From: Sedimenticola sp.
GTDB taxonomy: Bacteria; Pseudomonadota; Gammaproteobacteria; Chromatiales; Chromatiaceae
Direction: 5' to 3'
Assembly: GCA_030590525.1 (NCBI GenBank)
Contig: JAUUYI010000037.1
Coordinates: 1 to 11,307 of the forward strand
Length of the DNA stretch: 11,307 bases
Part shown: piece by piece, positions 1 to 6,048 of the stretch
How positions within the stretch are numbered: position 1 is the first letter of the stretch
Layout of the letters: each line of letters starts with the position of its first letter
Notes under the pieces: generated by a model
Database searches by the model: none
Told to the model about the DNA's origin: nothing
What the model saw: only the letters and a program-made list of their open reading frames with translations
Made by a program: the position numbers and the translations under genes

Positions 1-100
1 AGGCGCTGAGAGGGGTGTCGAGATCGGCCAGGACCTCGCACATCAAAGGGATGCGGTTGTGACCTTCCCGAGCCAGGGCATCAAATTGTTCAGGGGTCAT
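1..100 (-). CDS. trpE: Anthranilate synthase component I, N-terminal fragment (cut by window edge)
   Basis: Only the first 33 codons are present; the gene runs off the left edge. The protein starts MTPEQFDALAREGHNRIPLM and continues with CEVLADLDTPLSA, which matches the N-terminus of proteobacterial TrpE, where a conserved NRIPL segment is followed by a DLDTPLS segment. TrpE uses chorismate and ammonia or glutamine (with TrpG) to make anthranilate, the first committed step to tryptophan. The ATG at 98-100 has a GGAGAG ribosome-binding site about 6 nt upstream, in the 15-nt gap after the gph stop. Transcription is therefore almost certainly continuous from gph. The order rpe-gph-trpE is a known arrangement in gammaproteobacteria and supports the call. 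The catalytic domain is outside the window. Confidence 0.85.
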   Translation of the reverse strand, partial: MTPEQFDALAREGHNRIPLMCEVLADLDTPLSA

Positions 101-115
101 AACGCTCTCCGCGGG

Positions 116-784
116 CTAGAGTATCCCTTGCAGTTCGACGAAGGAGTCGATGACGGCATCTGGCTCAGCATCCCTTATGTCGTTGCCGTGGTTATAGCCG
201 TAGCTGACGCAGATGATCTGGAAACCGGCCGCCCGGGCCGCCTTTACGTCGCTGACCGAGTCACCCAGCATCAGACATGCCTCGGCAGGCGTGCCGAAAT
301 GCTCTGCGGCGTGCAGCAGGGGCATGGGGTCCGGCTTCTTTCGTGGCAGGGTATCGCCACTGATGATGATAGCGAAGCGGTCGTGGATTTGCAGTGCCTT
401 GAGCAGGGGCAGGGTAAACTGAGCGGCTTTATTGGTGATGCAGCCGATGATGTAACCGGCGGACTGCATGTGGTCGAGCCCCTCCTCCACGCCGGGGTAG
501 AGTCGGGAACGCTCACCATTGTGGTGGTCGTAGAGCTCGACGAAGAGGGGATAGGCCCGTTCGAAGTCGGCTTCCTCCGGTTCCCCGTCGAGCTGACCGA
601 TCAGGGCACGCCGTACCAGCCTTTCGACGCCGTTACCCACCCAGTCCCGCACCCGGGTTTCGCCCCAGGGTGCGCGGCCGAGCTGCTCCATCATGCTGTC
701 CACGCAGAAGGCGAGATCCGGCACACTGTCCACCAGGGTACCGTCCAGGTCGATCATGATCAGTTTTGGTTTTTTGATTGCCAT
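116..784 (-). CDS. gph: Phosphoglycolate phosphatase (HAD family)
   Basis: This 222-residue cytoplasmic HAD hydrolase has every catalytic motif. Motif I is DLDGT (D12 nucleophile, D14 acid/base). The helical cap domain follows at about residues 18-95. Motif II is ITNK with T117, the motif III lysine is K150 in KKPDP, and motif IV is GDSVSD with D175 and D179 for Mg2+. The length and the long alpha-helical cap are usual for Gph, which dephosphorylates 2-phosphoglycolate from DNA repair or from RuBisCO oxygenation. The neighbours rpe and trpE match the conserved gammaproteobacterial cluster and favour Gph over other HAD phosphatases. The start ATG (782-784) has only a weak GGGA ribosome-binding site, about 2-6 nt upstream. 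It stops 15 nt before trpE. The gap to rpe is unusually long and filled with hairpin repeats, so its expression may be partly uncoupled from rpe. Confidence 0.9.
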   Translation of the reverse strand: MAIKKPKLIMIDLDGTLVDSVPDLAFCVDSMMEQLGRAPWGETRVRDWVGNGVERLVRRALIGQLDGEPEEADFERAYPLFVELYDHHNGERSRLYPGVEEGLDHMQSAGYIIGCITNKAAQFTLPLLKALQIHDRFAIIISGDTLPRKKPDPMPLLHAAEHFGTPAEACLMLGDSVSDVKAARAAGFQIICVSYGYNHGNDIRDAEPDAVIDSFVELQGIL

Positions 785-909
785 CGTCCCAATAGAAATC
801 CAATGTAGAATGAAGTGTCAGCCGTGACTGAACAAAAAAAGGGTTTAAAAACAGAAGCAACCCTCAAGTTCCGGTAACATCTCAATTAGTCCAGGCAACA
901 ATCTGAAAG

Positions 910-990
910 GTAGGGTGTATCAAGCGGAGCGGATACACCAGGCTACGGCGTGTTGGTGGATCCGTCGCTGCGCTCCTTGATCCACCCTAC
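910..990. repeat. Inverted pair of GTAGGGTGG-type hairpin repeats
   Basis: Two related units lie head to head. Unit 1 (910-940) begins GTAGGGTGTATCAAG and folds GGTGTATC (914-921) onto GATACACC (932-939). Unit 2 (954-990) is the same kind of unit on the opposite strand. Read from 990 down it begins GTAGGGTGGATCAAG, and it folds GGTGGATC (955-962) onto GATCCACC (979-986). The loops differ in length and sequence, while the heads GTAGGGTG-ATCAAG are shared. Paired inverted units are the arrangement of REP/BIME-type intergenic palindromes. Family identity and genomic copy number cannot be judged from one window. No open frame or conserved protein is present here. Confidence 0.7.
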
Positions 991-1059
991 CCGTTTGCCC
1001 TGGGTTATTGAGAAGTTACAAGCTCCAACAGTTGGGAAAGCGTTTTCGGTCTGCTCCGC

Positions 1060-1117
1060 GTGGGCACAAAAAATGTGCCCACCCTGCTGTAGGGTGGGCA
1101 TATCGTCTATGCCCATC
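1060..1117. repeat. Second pair of hairpin repeats just after rpe
   Basis: Two further palindromic units abut. In 1060-1088, GTGGGCAC (1060-1067) pairs perfectly with GTGCCCAC (1075-1082) around an AAAAAAT loop. In 1089-1117, which opens GTAGGGTGGGCA, TGGGCATA (1095-1102) pairs with TATGCCCA (1108-1115) around a 5-nt loop. A competing 10-bp stem can form between TGCCCACCCT (1076-1085) and AGGGTGGGCA (1091-1100). The GTAGGGTGG head is shared with the units at 910-990, so all four probably belong to one repeat superfamily. The array begins 16 nt after the rpe stop, in its 3' untranslated region. It may act as an mRNA end-stabiliser or weak terminator between rpe and gph; that role is inferred. 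Confidence 0.7.
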
Positions 1118-1132
1118 ATCGGATCGACAGAA

Positions 1133-1819
1133 TCAGACTTTTGCGAGTTCGTCGCGCATCTGCTGGATGACGGTGTCGTAGCGGTGCGGGTCGGAATCGC
1201 TGGCTTTACCGAAGATGCCGGAACCGGCGACGAAGGTGTCTGCCCCGGCGGCCGCGATCTCGGCGATGTTGTCAACCTTGACGCCACCGTCGATCTGAAG
1301 GCGGATATCCAGTCCCGACGCGTCGATTCGTTTGCGGCATTCGCGTAACTTGTCCAGGGCGGCGGGGATGAAGCTCTGGCCGCCAAATCCCGGGTTGACA
1401 GACATGATGAGGATCATGTCGATCTTGTCCATCACGTAATCCAGATGGCTCAGCGGGGTGGATGGGTTGAACACCAGTCCGGATTTGCAGCCCTGTTCCC
1501 GGATCAGCTGCAGGGAGCGGTCGATATGTTCGCTGCCCTCCGGGTGGAAGGTGATGTAAGTAGCCCCTGCCTTGGCGAAGTCAGGGATGATGCGGTCAAC
1601 CGGCTTGACCATCATGTGTACGTCCACCGGGGCGGTTACGCCGTGCTTACGCAAGGCCTCACACACCAGCGGGCCAATGGTCAGGTTCGGCACGTAGTGG
1701 TTGTCCATGACATCGAAGTGTACGAAGTCGGCGCCGGCCGCCAGTACATTGTCTACCTCCTCCCCAAGTTTGGCGAAATCTGCCGAAAGGATGGATGGGG
1801 CGATTTTATAGTCTGCCAT
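1133..1819 (-). CDS. rpe: Ribulose-phosphate 3-epimerase
   Basis: The 228-residue TIM-barrel enzyme interconverts D-ribulose 5-phosphate and D-xylulose 5-phosphate in the pentose-phosphate and Calvin cycles. It begins [15 protein letters not shown], with substrate-contacting S9. The metal and catalytic residues are in place: H34 and D36 in HFDVMD, H68 in VHMMVKP, and D177 in QIDGG. The phosphate-binding loops [10 protein letters not shown] (139-148) and AGSGIF (198-203) are intact. Length is standard. The ATG at 1817-1819 has a strong CAGGAGAA ribosome-binding site about 5 nt upstream. It leads the rpe-gph-trpE cluster. Its promoter must lie in the 94 nt up to the MITE-like element at 1913, or within that element. 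An AT-rich TAATAT (minus strand, 1856-1861) is a possible -10, without a convincing -35. Confidence 0.95.
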   Translation of the reverse strand: MADYKIAPSILSADFAKLGEEVDNVLAAGADFVHFDVMDNHYVPNLTIGPLVCEALRKHGVTAPVDVHMMVKPVDRIIPDFAKAGATYITFHPEGSEHIDRSLQLIREQGCKSGLVFNPSTPLSHLDYVMDKIDMILIMSVNPGFGGQSFIPAALDKLRECRKRIDASGLDIRLQIDGGVKVDNIAEIAAAGADTFVAGSGIFGKASDSDPHRYDTVIQQMRDELAKV

Positions 1820-1909
1820 GATGGTTCTCCTGGGGCGGATGTTACGGACATTAACATATTAGAAATAACCAACTTTACCCTAATCAGTCGCTTTTTTCAC
1901 CTCCCGGTC

Positions 1910-2177
1910 TTAGGGCTCGCGAAATAATAAGTCCCTGAATTTGGGGCGTCGAGGCGCCCGTTTGGCAAGGCGCGGAAACGCAGGAATATTCAGTATCTTT
2001 CAAGTTTTCGCAACGTGACCCACAAGGATGTGGGAAATGCCGGTTCCGTCAGGAACATGAACCGGCCCGCCAGACGGGGGCCGTTCTCGCACATCCATGT
2101 GCTACACGGCATTGGAACGTCCTGTTCGGCATGGATCGGCGTCCCAAAACAGGGAGTTATTGTTTCGCGAGCCCTTA
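1910..2177. mobile_element. MITE-like palindromic element, 262 bp, with TTA target duplication
   Basis: The core is 1913-2174. Its left end, GGGCTCGCGAAATAATAAG then TCCCTG (1913-1937), matches the reverse complement of the right end (2150-2174) at 23 of 25 positions. Weaker similarity continues about 14 bp further inward after a 1-nt gap. Both ends are flanked by TTA (1910-1912 and 2175-2177), as expected for a 3-bp target duplication. Internal palindromes include CCCACA/TGTGGG (2019-2034) and GCCGGTTC/GAACCGGC (2039-2066). No transposase or credible protein is encoded, so it looks non-autonomous. TNA-type 3-bp duplications are known for some IS5-family groups, and assignment to that family is inference only. 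It occupies most of the divergent promoter region between rpe and the hydrolase gene, 93 nt and 86 nt from their starts. Confidence 0.7.
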
Positions 2178-2260
2178 GGTGCATGGAAGATTAAAACAGG
2201 GCACACTGGGTTTATCATCCCTGGTTATTCGCCGGGTTCTGAGGAGGGTCGGCTAAAACT

Positions 2261-3112
2261 ATGATTCATCGGTATTGGAGTGGGCATAACGCCCCTTTCG
2301 AACGGTTTGGCAGGCGTCTTCTATTTGCCGGCATGCTGTCGTTGCTGGCCGGATGGGCACTGGCGTCTGACCGGGTACGGGAGCAGCGTATCGCCAGCGA
2401 GATAGAGGACGCGATAGTGGTGGGAGACCCGCTGTGGCTGAAGGCGGGTGATGTGGAGTTTCTGACCATTCACACCCCTGCCGAGAACGACCCTCTCCGG
2501 GGCGGGGTGATCATCCTTCATGGGCGGGGCGCGCACCCGAACTGGGCCGATGTGGTGCAGCCGCTGCGCTCCGAACTTCCGTCTCATCGCTGGGAGACGT
2601 TGTCGCTGCAGATGCCGGTGGCGGCTGTGGACGCACCCGGCGGCGCCTATGTCGGGCTGATACCAGAGGCAACACCCCGTATCCTGGCAGGCATCGAATT
2701 CTTTCGTCAGCGGGGTATCACCAATCTGGTACTGATAGGGCACAGCCTGGGGGCGCGGATGGCGGTGGAGTTCGAGGCGGCTGCCGCCCCCGCGGAGATC
2801 AAGGCGGTAGTTGCGATTGGCCTTCCTGCAGACCGCCGGCAGCAAGGCGGCGGTACCCTGGGCGGGTTGAAGCAGATCCGGGTGCCGGTGCTGGATATAT
2901 ATGGGAGCCGGGACATTCGTTCGGTACGCGATACCAGTCGCTTGCGCAAGATTGCGGCCCGGGAAGGGGGAAATGGCGCTTATGTCCAGGTGGAGATCGC
3001 GGGGGCAGATCACTTCTTTCGTGGTCTGGAGCCGACGCTGGTGGCGAGGGTGCAAGGCTGGATTGCCCGGTTTGGCGGGTCGGGCCAGCAGGGGTTGCCC
3101 GGTGGCAGTTAG
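2261..3112 (+). CDS. Secreted or membrane-anchored alpha/beta hydrolase (DUF3530-like)
   Basis: This 283-residue protein has a basic N-terminus (RFGRR, 15-19) and then a hydrophobic stretch LLFAGMLSLLAGWALA (20-35). That is consistent with a Sec signal peptide ending near A33-A35, or with an anchor. The alpha/beta-hydrolase core follows: HGRG (87-90) as oxyanion-hole strand, the nucleophile elbow GHSLG with S162 (160-164), an acid candidate D218 in DIYGSRD, and catalytic H251 in ADHFF. Layout and length resemble the DUF3530 family of predicted periplasmic hydrolases; the substrate is unknown. GAGGAGG (2241-2247) lies 13 nt before the ATG, somewhat far. A later in-frame ATG at codon 25 would shorten the signal sequence. 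It is transcribed away from rpe and seems monocistronic, since about 315 nt separate it from aapJ. A lysophospholipase- or dienelactone-hydrolase-like role is possible. Confidence 0.75.
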   Translation: MIHRYWSGHNAPFERFGRRLLFAGMLSLLAGWALASDRVREQRIASEIEDAIVVGDPLWLKAGDVEFLTIHTPAENDPLRGGVIILHGRGAHPNWADVVQPLRSELPSHRWETLSLQMPVAAVDAPGGAYVGLIPEATPRILAGIEFFRQRGITNLVLIGHSLGARMAVEFEAAAAPAEIKAVVAIGLPADRRQQGGGTLGGLKQIRVPVLDIYGSRDIRSVRDTSRLRKIAAREGGNGAYVQVEIAGADHFFRGLEPTLVARVQGWIARFGGSGQQGLPGGS

Positions 3113-3427
3113 CTGCAGGCCCTTGGGGCAGGAAAAGGATTCCCGGAGCAAAAAAATTTGCACCCGTTCTCACTCCAGATTAGAGTCTGAGTGGTATTGC
3201 CGCCCGGGCTGGGCAAGACAATGTGGCGGAAGCCACTTAAATTAAAGATTTATAAAGCTACCGGGCAGTTGTTATGAATCCCCAGGCTCATATTGGGTAA
3301 GAAAACAAAAAATCTTAAAGACTTGAGGAGGCGAATCGATCATACATGGCTCTCCATGTAGCCAAATCTCCGATTTTCGATCTCCATGTACCACCCTAAT
3401 CTACGACATCAAAGGAATATTGCACCT
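3113..3427. other. Intergenic region upstream of the aap operon
   Basis: No gene is supported here. Visible items are a bulged stem-loop, CACT-C-CAGA (3171-3179) with TCTGAGTG (3186-3193), and a small hairpin GTGGC GGAA GCCAC (3223-3236) followed by the AT-rich run 3237-3259. Neither hairpin has a T-tract, so termination after the hydrolase gene is uncertain. Closer to aapJ, TACATGG (3343-3349) pairs with CCATGTA (3354-3360), and the 10-mer TCTCCATGTA is directly repeated at 3351-3360 and 3381-3390, 30 nt apart. The operon promoter must be in this stretch, but I could not pick a convincing -35/-10 pair or a sigma-54 -24/-12 site. Confidence 0.5.
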
Positions 3428-4450
3428 ATGAAGAAAATGTATGTTATTGCGTCAGCCGTGGCTGTCTGCGCGCTGGTCTCCAGCGCCACCTTTGCTGGTT
3501 CCAACCTGGATTCGGTCAAGAAGAAGGGGTTCGTCCAGTGTGGGGTGAATACCGGCGTACCGGGTTTCGCCACTACCGATGACAAGGGTAACTGGGAGGG
3601 ACTCGATGTGGACGTATGCCGCGCTGTGGCCGCCGCTGTCTTTGGTGATGCCAGCAAGGTAAAGTACACCCCGCTTACGGCCAAGGAGCGTTTTACCGCC
3701 CTGCAGTCCGGTGAGATCGACATTCTCTCCCGCAATACGACCTGGACCCTGACCCGTGACAGCTCGCTGGGGCTCAACTTCGCCGGCGTCAACTATTATG
3801 ACGGGCAGGGTTTTCTGGTCAAAAAGAGCCTGGGGGTGAAGAGTGCCCGGGAGATGGATGGGGCCTCTTTCTGTATCCAGGCGGGTACCACCACCGAGCT
3901 GAACCTGGCCGACTACTTCCGCGCCAACAAGATGTCCTATACCCCCATCACCTTCGATAAGTCTTCCGAGACGGCACAGGCCTTCGATGCGGGTCGCTGT
4001 GATGCCCTCACCTCTGACCAGTCCCAGCTCTATGCCCTGCGCATCCAGCTGAAGGACCCCAGCAGCGCCATGGTACTGCCCGAGGTAATTTCCAAAGAGC
4101 CGCTGGGTCCGGTGGTGCGTCAGGGAGACGATGACTGGTTCAATATCGTACGCTGGTCCCTGTTCGCCATGCTCAATGCCGAGGAGTACGGCGTCAACTC
4201 CGAGAATGTGGACAAGCTGGCCGCGACCAGCAAGGACCCGAACGTCCGTCGCCTGCTCGGTCTCGAAGGCATCAAGGGCAAGGGTCTGGGCCTGCGTGAC
4301 AACTGGGCCGCCATCATCGTCAAGCAGGTAGGTAACTACTCTGAGTCGTTCGAACGCAACGTCGGCATGGACAGCCCACTGAAGATCTCCCGTGGCCTCA
4401 ACGCGCTATGGAGTAAGGGTGGCATTCAGTATGCTCCGCCGATCCGCTGA
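3428..4450 (+). CDS. aapJ: General L-amino-acid ABC transporter, periplasmic substrate-binding protein
   Basis: The 340-residue protein is a family 3 (polar amino acid) solute-binding protein. The Sec signal peptide MKKMYVIASAVAVCALVSSA ends at TFA, with likely cleavage after A23. Characteristic AapJ segments include GNWEGLDVDVCRAVAAAVFG (44-63), SRNTTWTLTRD (91-101), IQAGTTTE (140-147) and QAFDAGRCDALTSD. Cysteines at 38, 64, 139 and 171 could form periplasmic disulfides. An in-frame ATG at 3386 would add 14 residues ahead of a normal signal peptide. I chose 3428 because it begins MKKM and AAGGA (3412-3416) is 11 nt upstream. In rhizobia the Aap system takes up a broad range of L-amino acids (known for the family); substrates here are inferred from that. 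It leads the operon and is followed by a stem-loop that could keep its mRNA more abundant than that of the permeases. Confidence 0.92.
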   Translation: MKKMYVIASAVAVCALVSSATFAGSNLDSVKKKGFVQCGVNTGVPGFATTDDKGNWEGLDVDVCRAVAAAVFGDASKVKYTPLTAKERFTALQSGEIDILSRNTTWTLTRDSSLGLNFAGVNYYDGQGFLVKKSLGVKSAREMDGASFCIQAGTTTELNLADYFRANKMSYTPITFDKSSETAQAFDAGRCDALTSDQSQLYALRIQLKDPSSAMVLPEVISKEPLGPVVRQGDDDWFNIVRWSLFAMLNAEEYGVNSENVDKLAATSKDPNVRRLLGLEGIKGKGLGLRDNWAAIIVKQVGNYSESFERNVGMDSPLKISRGLNALWSKGGIQYAPPIR

Positions 4451-4464
4451 GGATTGCGCACTAT

Positions 4465-4491
4465 CCGGGCCACGGGGAATCCGTGGTCCGG
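4465..4491 (+). promoter_or_regulatory. Stem-loop between binding-protein and permease genes
   Basis: CCGGGCCACGG (4465-4475) pairs with CCGTGGTCCGG (4481-4491) around a 5-nt loop: 11 pairs, one of them G-U. It lies 14 nt after the aapJ stop and has no T-tract, so full Rho-independent termination is unlikely. Stem-loops at this place in binding-protein-dependent transporter operons are known to protect the upstream mRNA and favour excess binding protein. That role is inferred here. Confidence 0.55.
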
Positions 4492-4585
4492 ACTTCGTAA
4501 CACCCCAATCCAAGCTGGCACTGTGCGGACAGGCTTGATGTGATCCGCCTTATGGTGGTGCCAGAACAGAAAGATCGATGGGCTT

Positions 4586-5776
4586 ATGGCCGCTGAGCAA
4601 CGCGTAAAATCTCCACCCGCTAAAGCCGCATTCTGGCGGCGACCGGTATTCCGGTCAGCGTTGTTCCAGACGCTGCTCGTCCTGGCACTGGTTTACTTCG
4701 GATATTTCCTGTTCAACAATACGCTCCACAACCTGGAGCAGCGGGGTATCAGTACCGGTTTCAGTTTTCTCTCCCAGGAGGCCGGATTCGGGATCGTGAT
4801 GACCCTGATTCCCTTCAGTGAACTCAGCAGTTACTGGGACACCTTTATTGTCGGGCTGCTCAACACCCTGCTGGTCTCCGGGCTGGGTATCCTGCTTGCC
4901 ACGCTCATCGGGTTCAGCATGGGTGTTGCGCGTCTCTCCCGAAACTGGCTGATAGCGAAGATGGCGGCGGTCTATATCGAGACCTTTCGTAACATACCCC
5001 TGCTGCTGCAGATCATGTTCTGGTATTTCGCCGTGCTGCAGCCGCTCCCCGGGCCGCGTCAAAGTATCCATATCACGGATATCCTGTTTCTCAACAACCG
5101 TGGCCTCTATCTGCCGGCCCCGCTATTCGAGCCCGGATTCGACTGGGTGATCGCCGCACTCGGGGTCGCCTTCGTTACCGTCTTCTTCATGGTGCGCTGG
5201 ATGCACAGGAAGCAGGAAGAGACGGGACAGATCTTTCATACCGTGTATATCTCCCTGGCCATCCTGAGCGGCCTGCCCCTGTTGGCCTTTTTTGCCACTG
5301 GTTTACCCCTCTCCTGGGAGATGCCGGAGTTGAAGGGCTTCAACTTCAAGGGGGGGATGGTGATGATCCCCGAGCTGGCGGCCCTGCTGCTGGCCCTGAG
5401 TATCTACACCGGAACCTTCATCGCAGAGGCGGTGCGTTCGGGGATCCTGGCGGTCAGTCATGGGCAGACCGAGGCGGCCTACGCCCTGGGGCTGCGGCCG
5501 GGAACGACCCTGCGGCTGGTGGTGGTCCCGCAGGCCCTGAGGGTGATCATCCCTCAGCTGACCAGTCAGTATCTGAACCTGACCAAGAACTCCTCTCTGG
5601 CAACCGCAGTGGGCTACCCTGACCTGGTGGCGGTGTTCGCAGGTACCACACTGAACCAGACCGGGCAGGCCGTGGAGGTGATCGCCATGACCATGGGGGT
5701 CTATCTGCTCATCAGCCTGGCTATCTCCATGTTCATGAACTGGTACAACAAGCGCAAGCAGCTGGTGGAGCGATAG
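4586..5776 (+). CDS. aapQ: General L-amino-acid ABC transporter permease (AapQ type)
   Basis: The 396-residue inner-membrane permease has a cytoplasmic basic N-terminus, a first membrane helix around residues 25-44, a periplasmic segment and then the BPD_transp_1 (HisMQ) core. The EAA loop that docks on the ATPase reads EAAYALGLRPGTTLRLVVVP (296-315). The interrupted core, with extra hydrophobic helices at about 187-203 and 219-240 between the first conserved part (84-152) and the EAA loop, is typical of the long AapQ/YhdX subfamily as opposed to short HisQ/HisM permeases. The ribosome-binding site before ATG 4586 is weak (GATGGG). The C-terminus ends ...KQLVER. Its TAG stop (5774-5776) is made of TA from the target site plus the first G of the inserted element at 5776; the reconstructed ancestral stop is TAA. 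It pairs with AapM as a heterodimeric channel. Confidence 0.92.
   Translation: MAAEQRVKSPPAKAAFWRRPVFRSALFQTLLVLALVYFGYFLFNNTLHNLEQRGISTGFSFLSQEAGFGIVMTLIPFSELSSYWDTFIVGLLNTLLVSGLGILLATLIGFSMGVARLSRNWLIAKMAAVYIETFRNIPLLLQIMFWYFAVLQPLPGPRQSIHITDILFLNNRGLYLPAPLFEPGFDWVIAALGVAFVTVFFMVRWMHRKQEETGQIFHTVYISLAILSGLPLLAFFATGLPLSWEMPELKGFNFKGGMVMIPELAALLLALSIYTGTFIAEAVRSGILAVSHGQTEAAYALGLRPGTTLRLVVVPQALRVIIPQLTSQYLNLTKNSSLATAVGYPDLVAVFAGTTLNQTGQAVEVIAMTMGVYLLISLAISMFMNWYNKRKQLVER
5764..5770 (+). promoter_or_regulatory. Displaced ribosome-binding site of aapM
   Basis: GGTGGAG lies at the very end of aapQ. In the reconstructed ancestral junction (GAG CGA TAA CC ATG) its GGAG would sit 8 nt before the aapM ATG, an ideal spacing. 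It now lies 278 nt upstream of that ATG because of the inserted element. Confidence 0.6.
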
Positions 5777-6045
5777 TGCTCTATCCATATGATAATTGCG
5801 AGTTCAGTGGGCTTGTCGGCGTTCATGGCAAGGCACGCCTCGCAGGGATATGGCAGGCCCCCCTTGCCAAGAGGCGTAACGAAGTCCATGGACGCTGACA
5901 AACTCACCCGCAGGGCGCTCCCGGGGTGTTCCGCCGCCGCGTTGCAATACCTGGCAAGGGCTACGGCCATTCCCTGCGCATCGCGCCTTGCAGCGAAACA
6001 CCACGGAAGCGCTGAATCCGTAACGATCACATGGATAGAGCACTA
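5774..6045. mobile_element. MITE-like palindromic element, 268 bp, inserted at a TA in the aapQ stop codon
   Basis: The core is 5776-6043. The left terminus begins GTGCTCTATCCAT. The first 34 bp (5776-5809) match the reverse complement of the last 34 bp (6010-6043) at 27 positions, with the outermost 13 identical. TA flanks both ends (5774-5775 and 6044-6045), as for a 2-bp duplication. Internally TTGTCGGCGTTCATG (5813-5827) can pair with CATGGACGCTGACAA (5887-5901) at 13 of 15 positions, so the RNA would be strongly folded. Several frames stay open on both strands, but none shows a recognisable domain or credible initiation, so it appears non-autonomous. TA duplications are known for IS630/Tc1-type and some IS5-group transposases; which one mobilised it is unknown. 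It differs in ends and target from the element at 1913-2174. Confidence 0.75.
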
Positions 6046-6048
6046 ACC

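Noticed and set aside
59..808. 249-codon plus-strand open frame over gph
   Set aside because: It is the antisense of gph, which has all HAD motifs in the opposite direction; the translated product shows no recognisable domain.
1990..2184. 64-codon minus-strand frame inside the 262-bp element
   Set aside because: It spans the terminal repeat and internal palindromes of the element and has no recognisable domain.
2321..3163. 280-codon minus-strand frame over the alpha/beta hydrolase
   Set aside because: The plus-strand gene has a signal peptide, GHSLG nucleophile elbow and catalytic His; the antisense product has no domain.
3191..3240. Sigma-54 promoter before aapJ
   Set aside because: GG and GC dinucleotides near 3193-3203 and 3211-3227 do not have the required 10-bp separation of the -24/-12 elements.
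3386..3427. Longer aapJ start at ATG 3386
   Set aside because: It would put 14 extra residues in front of a standard MKK-type signal peptide; the downstream ATG has a suitable ribosome-binding site.
5789..6046. Open frames of about 85-110 codons on both strands inside the 268-bp element
   Set aside because: They are nearly confined to the repeat element, open in several frames at once and lack a credible ribosome-binding site or domain. They are likely by-products of a palindromic non-coding repeat and are often mis-annotated as small hypothetical proteins.
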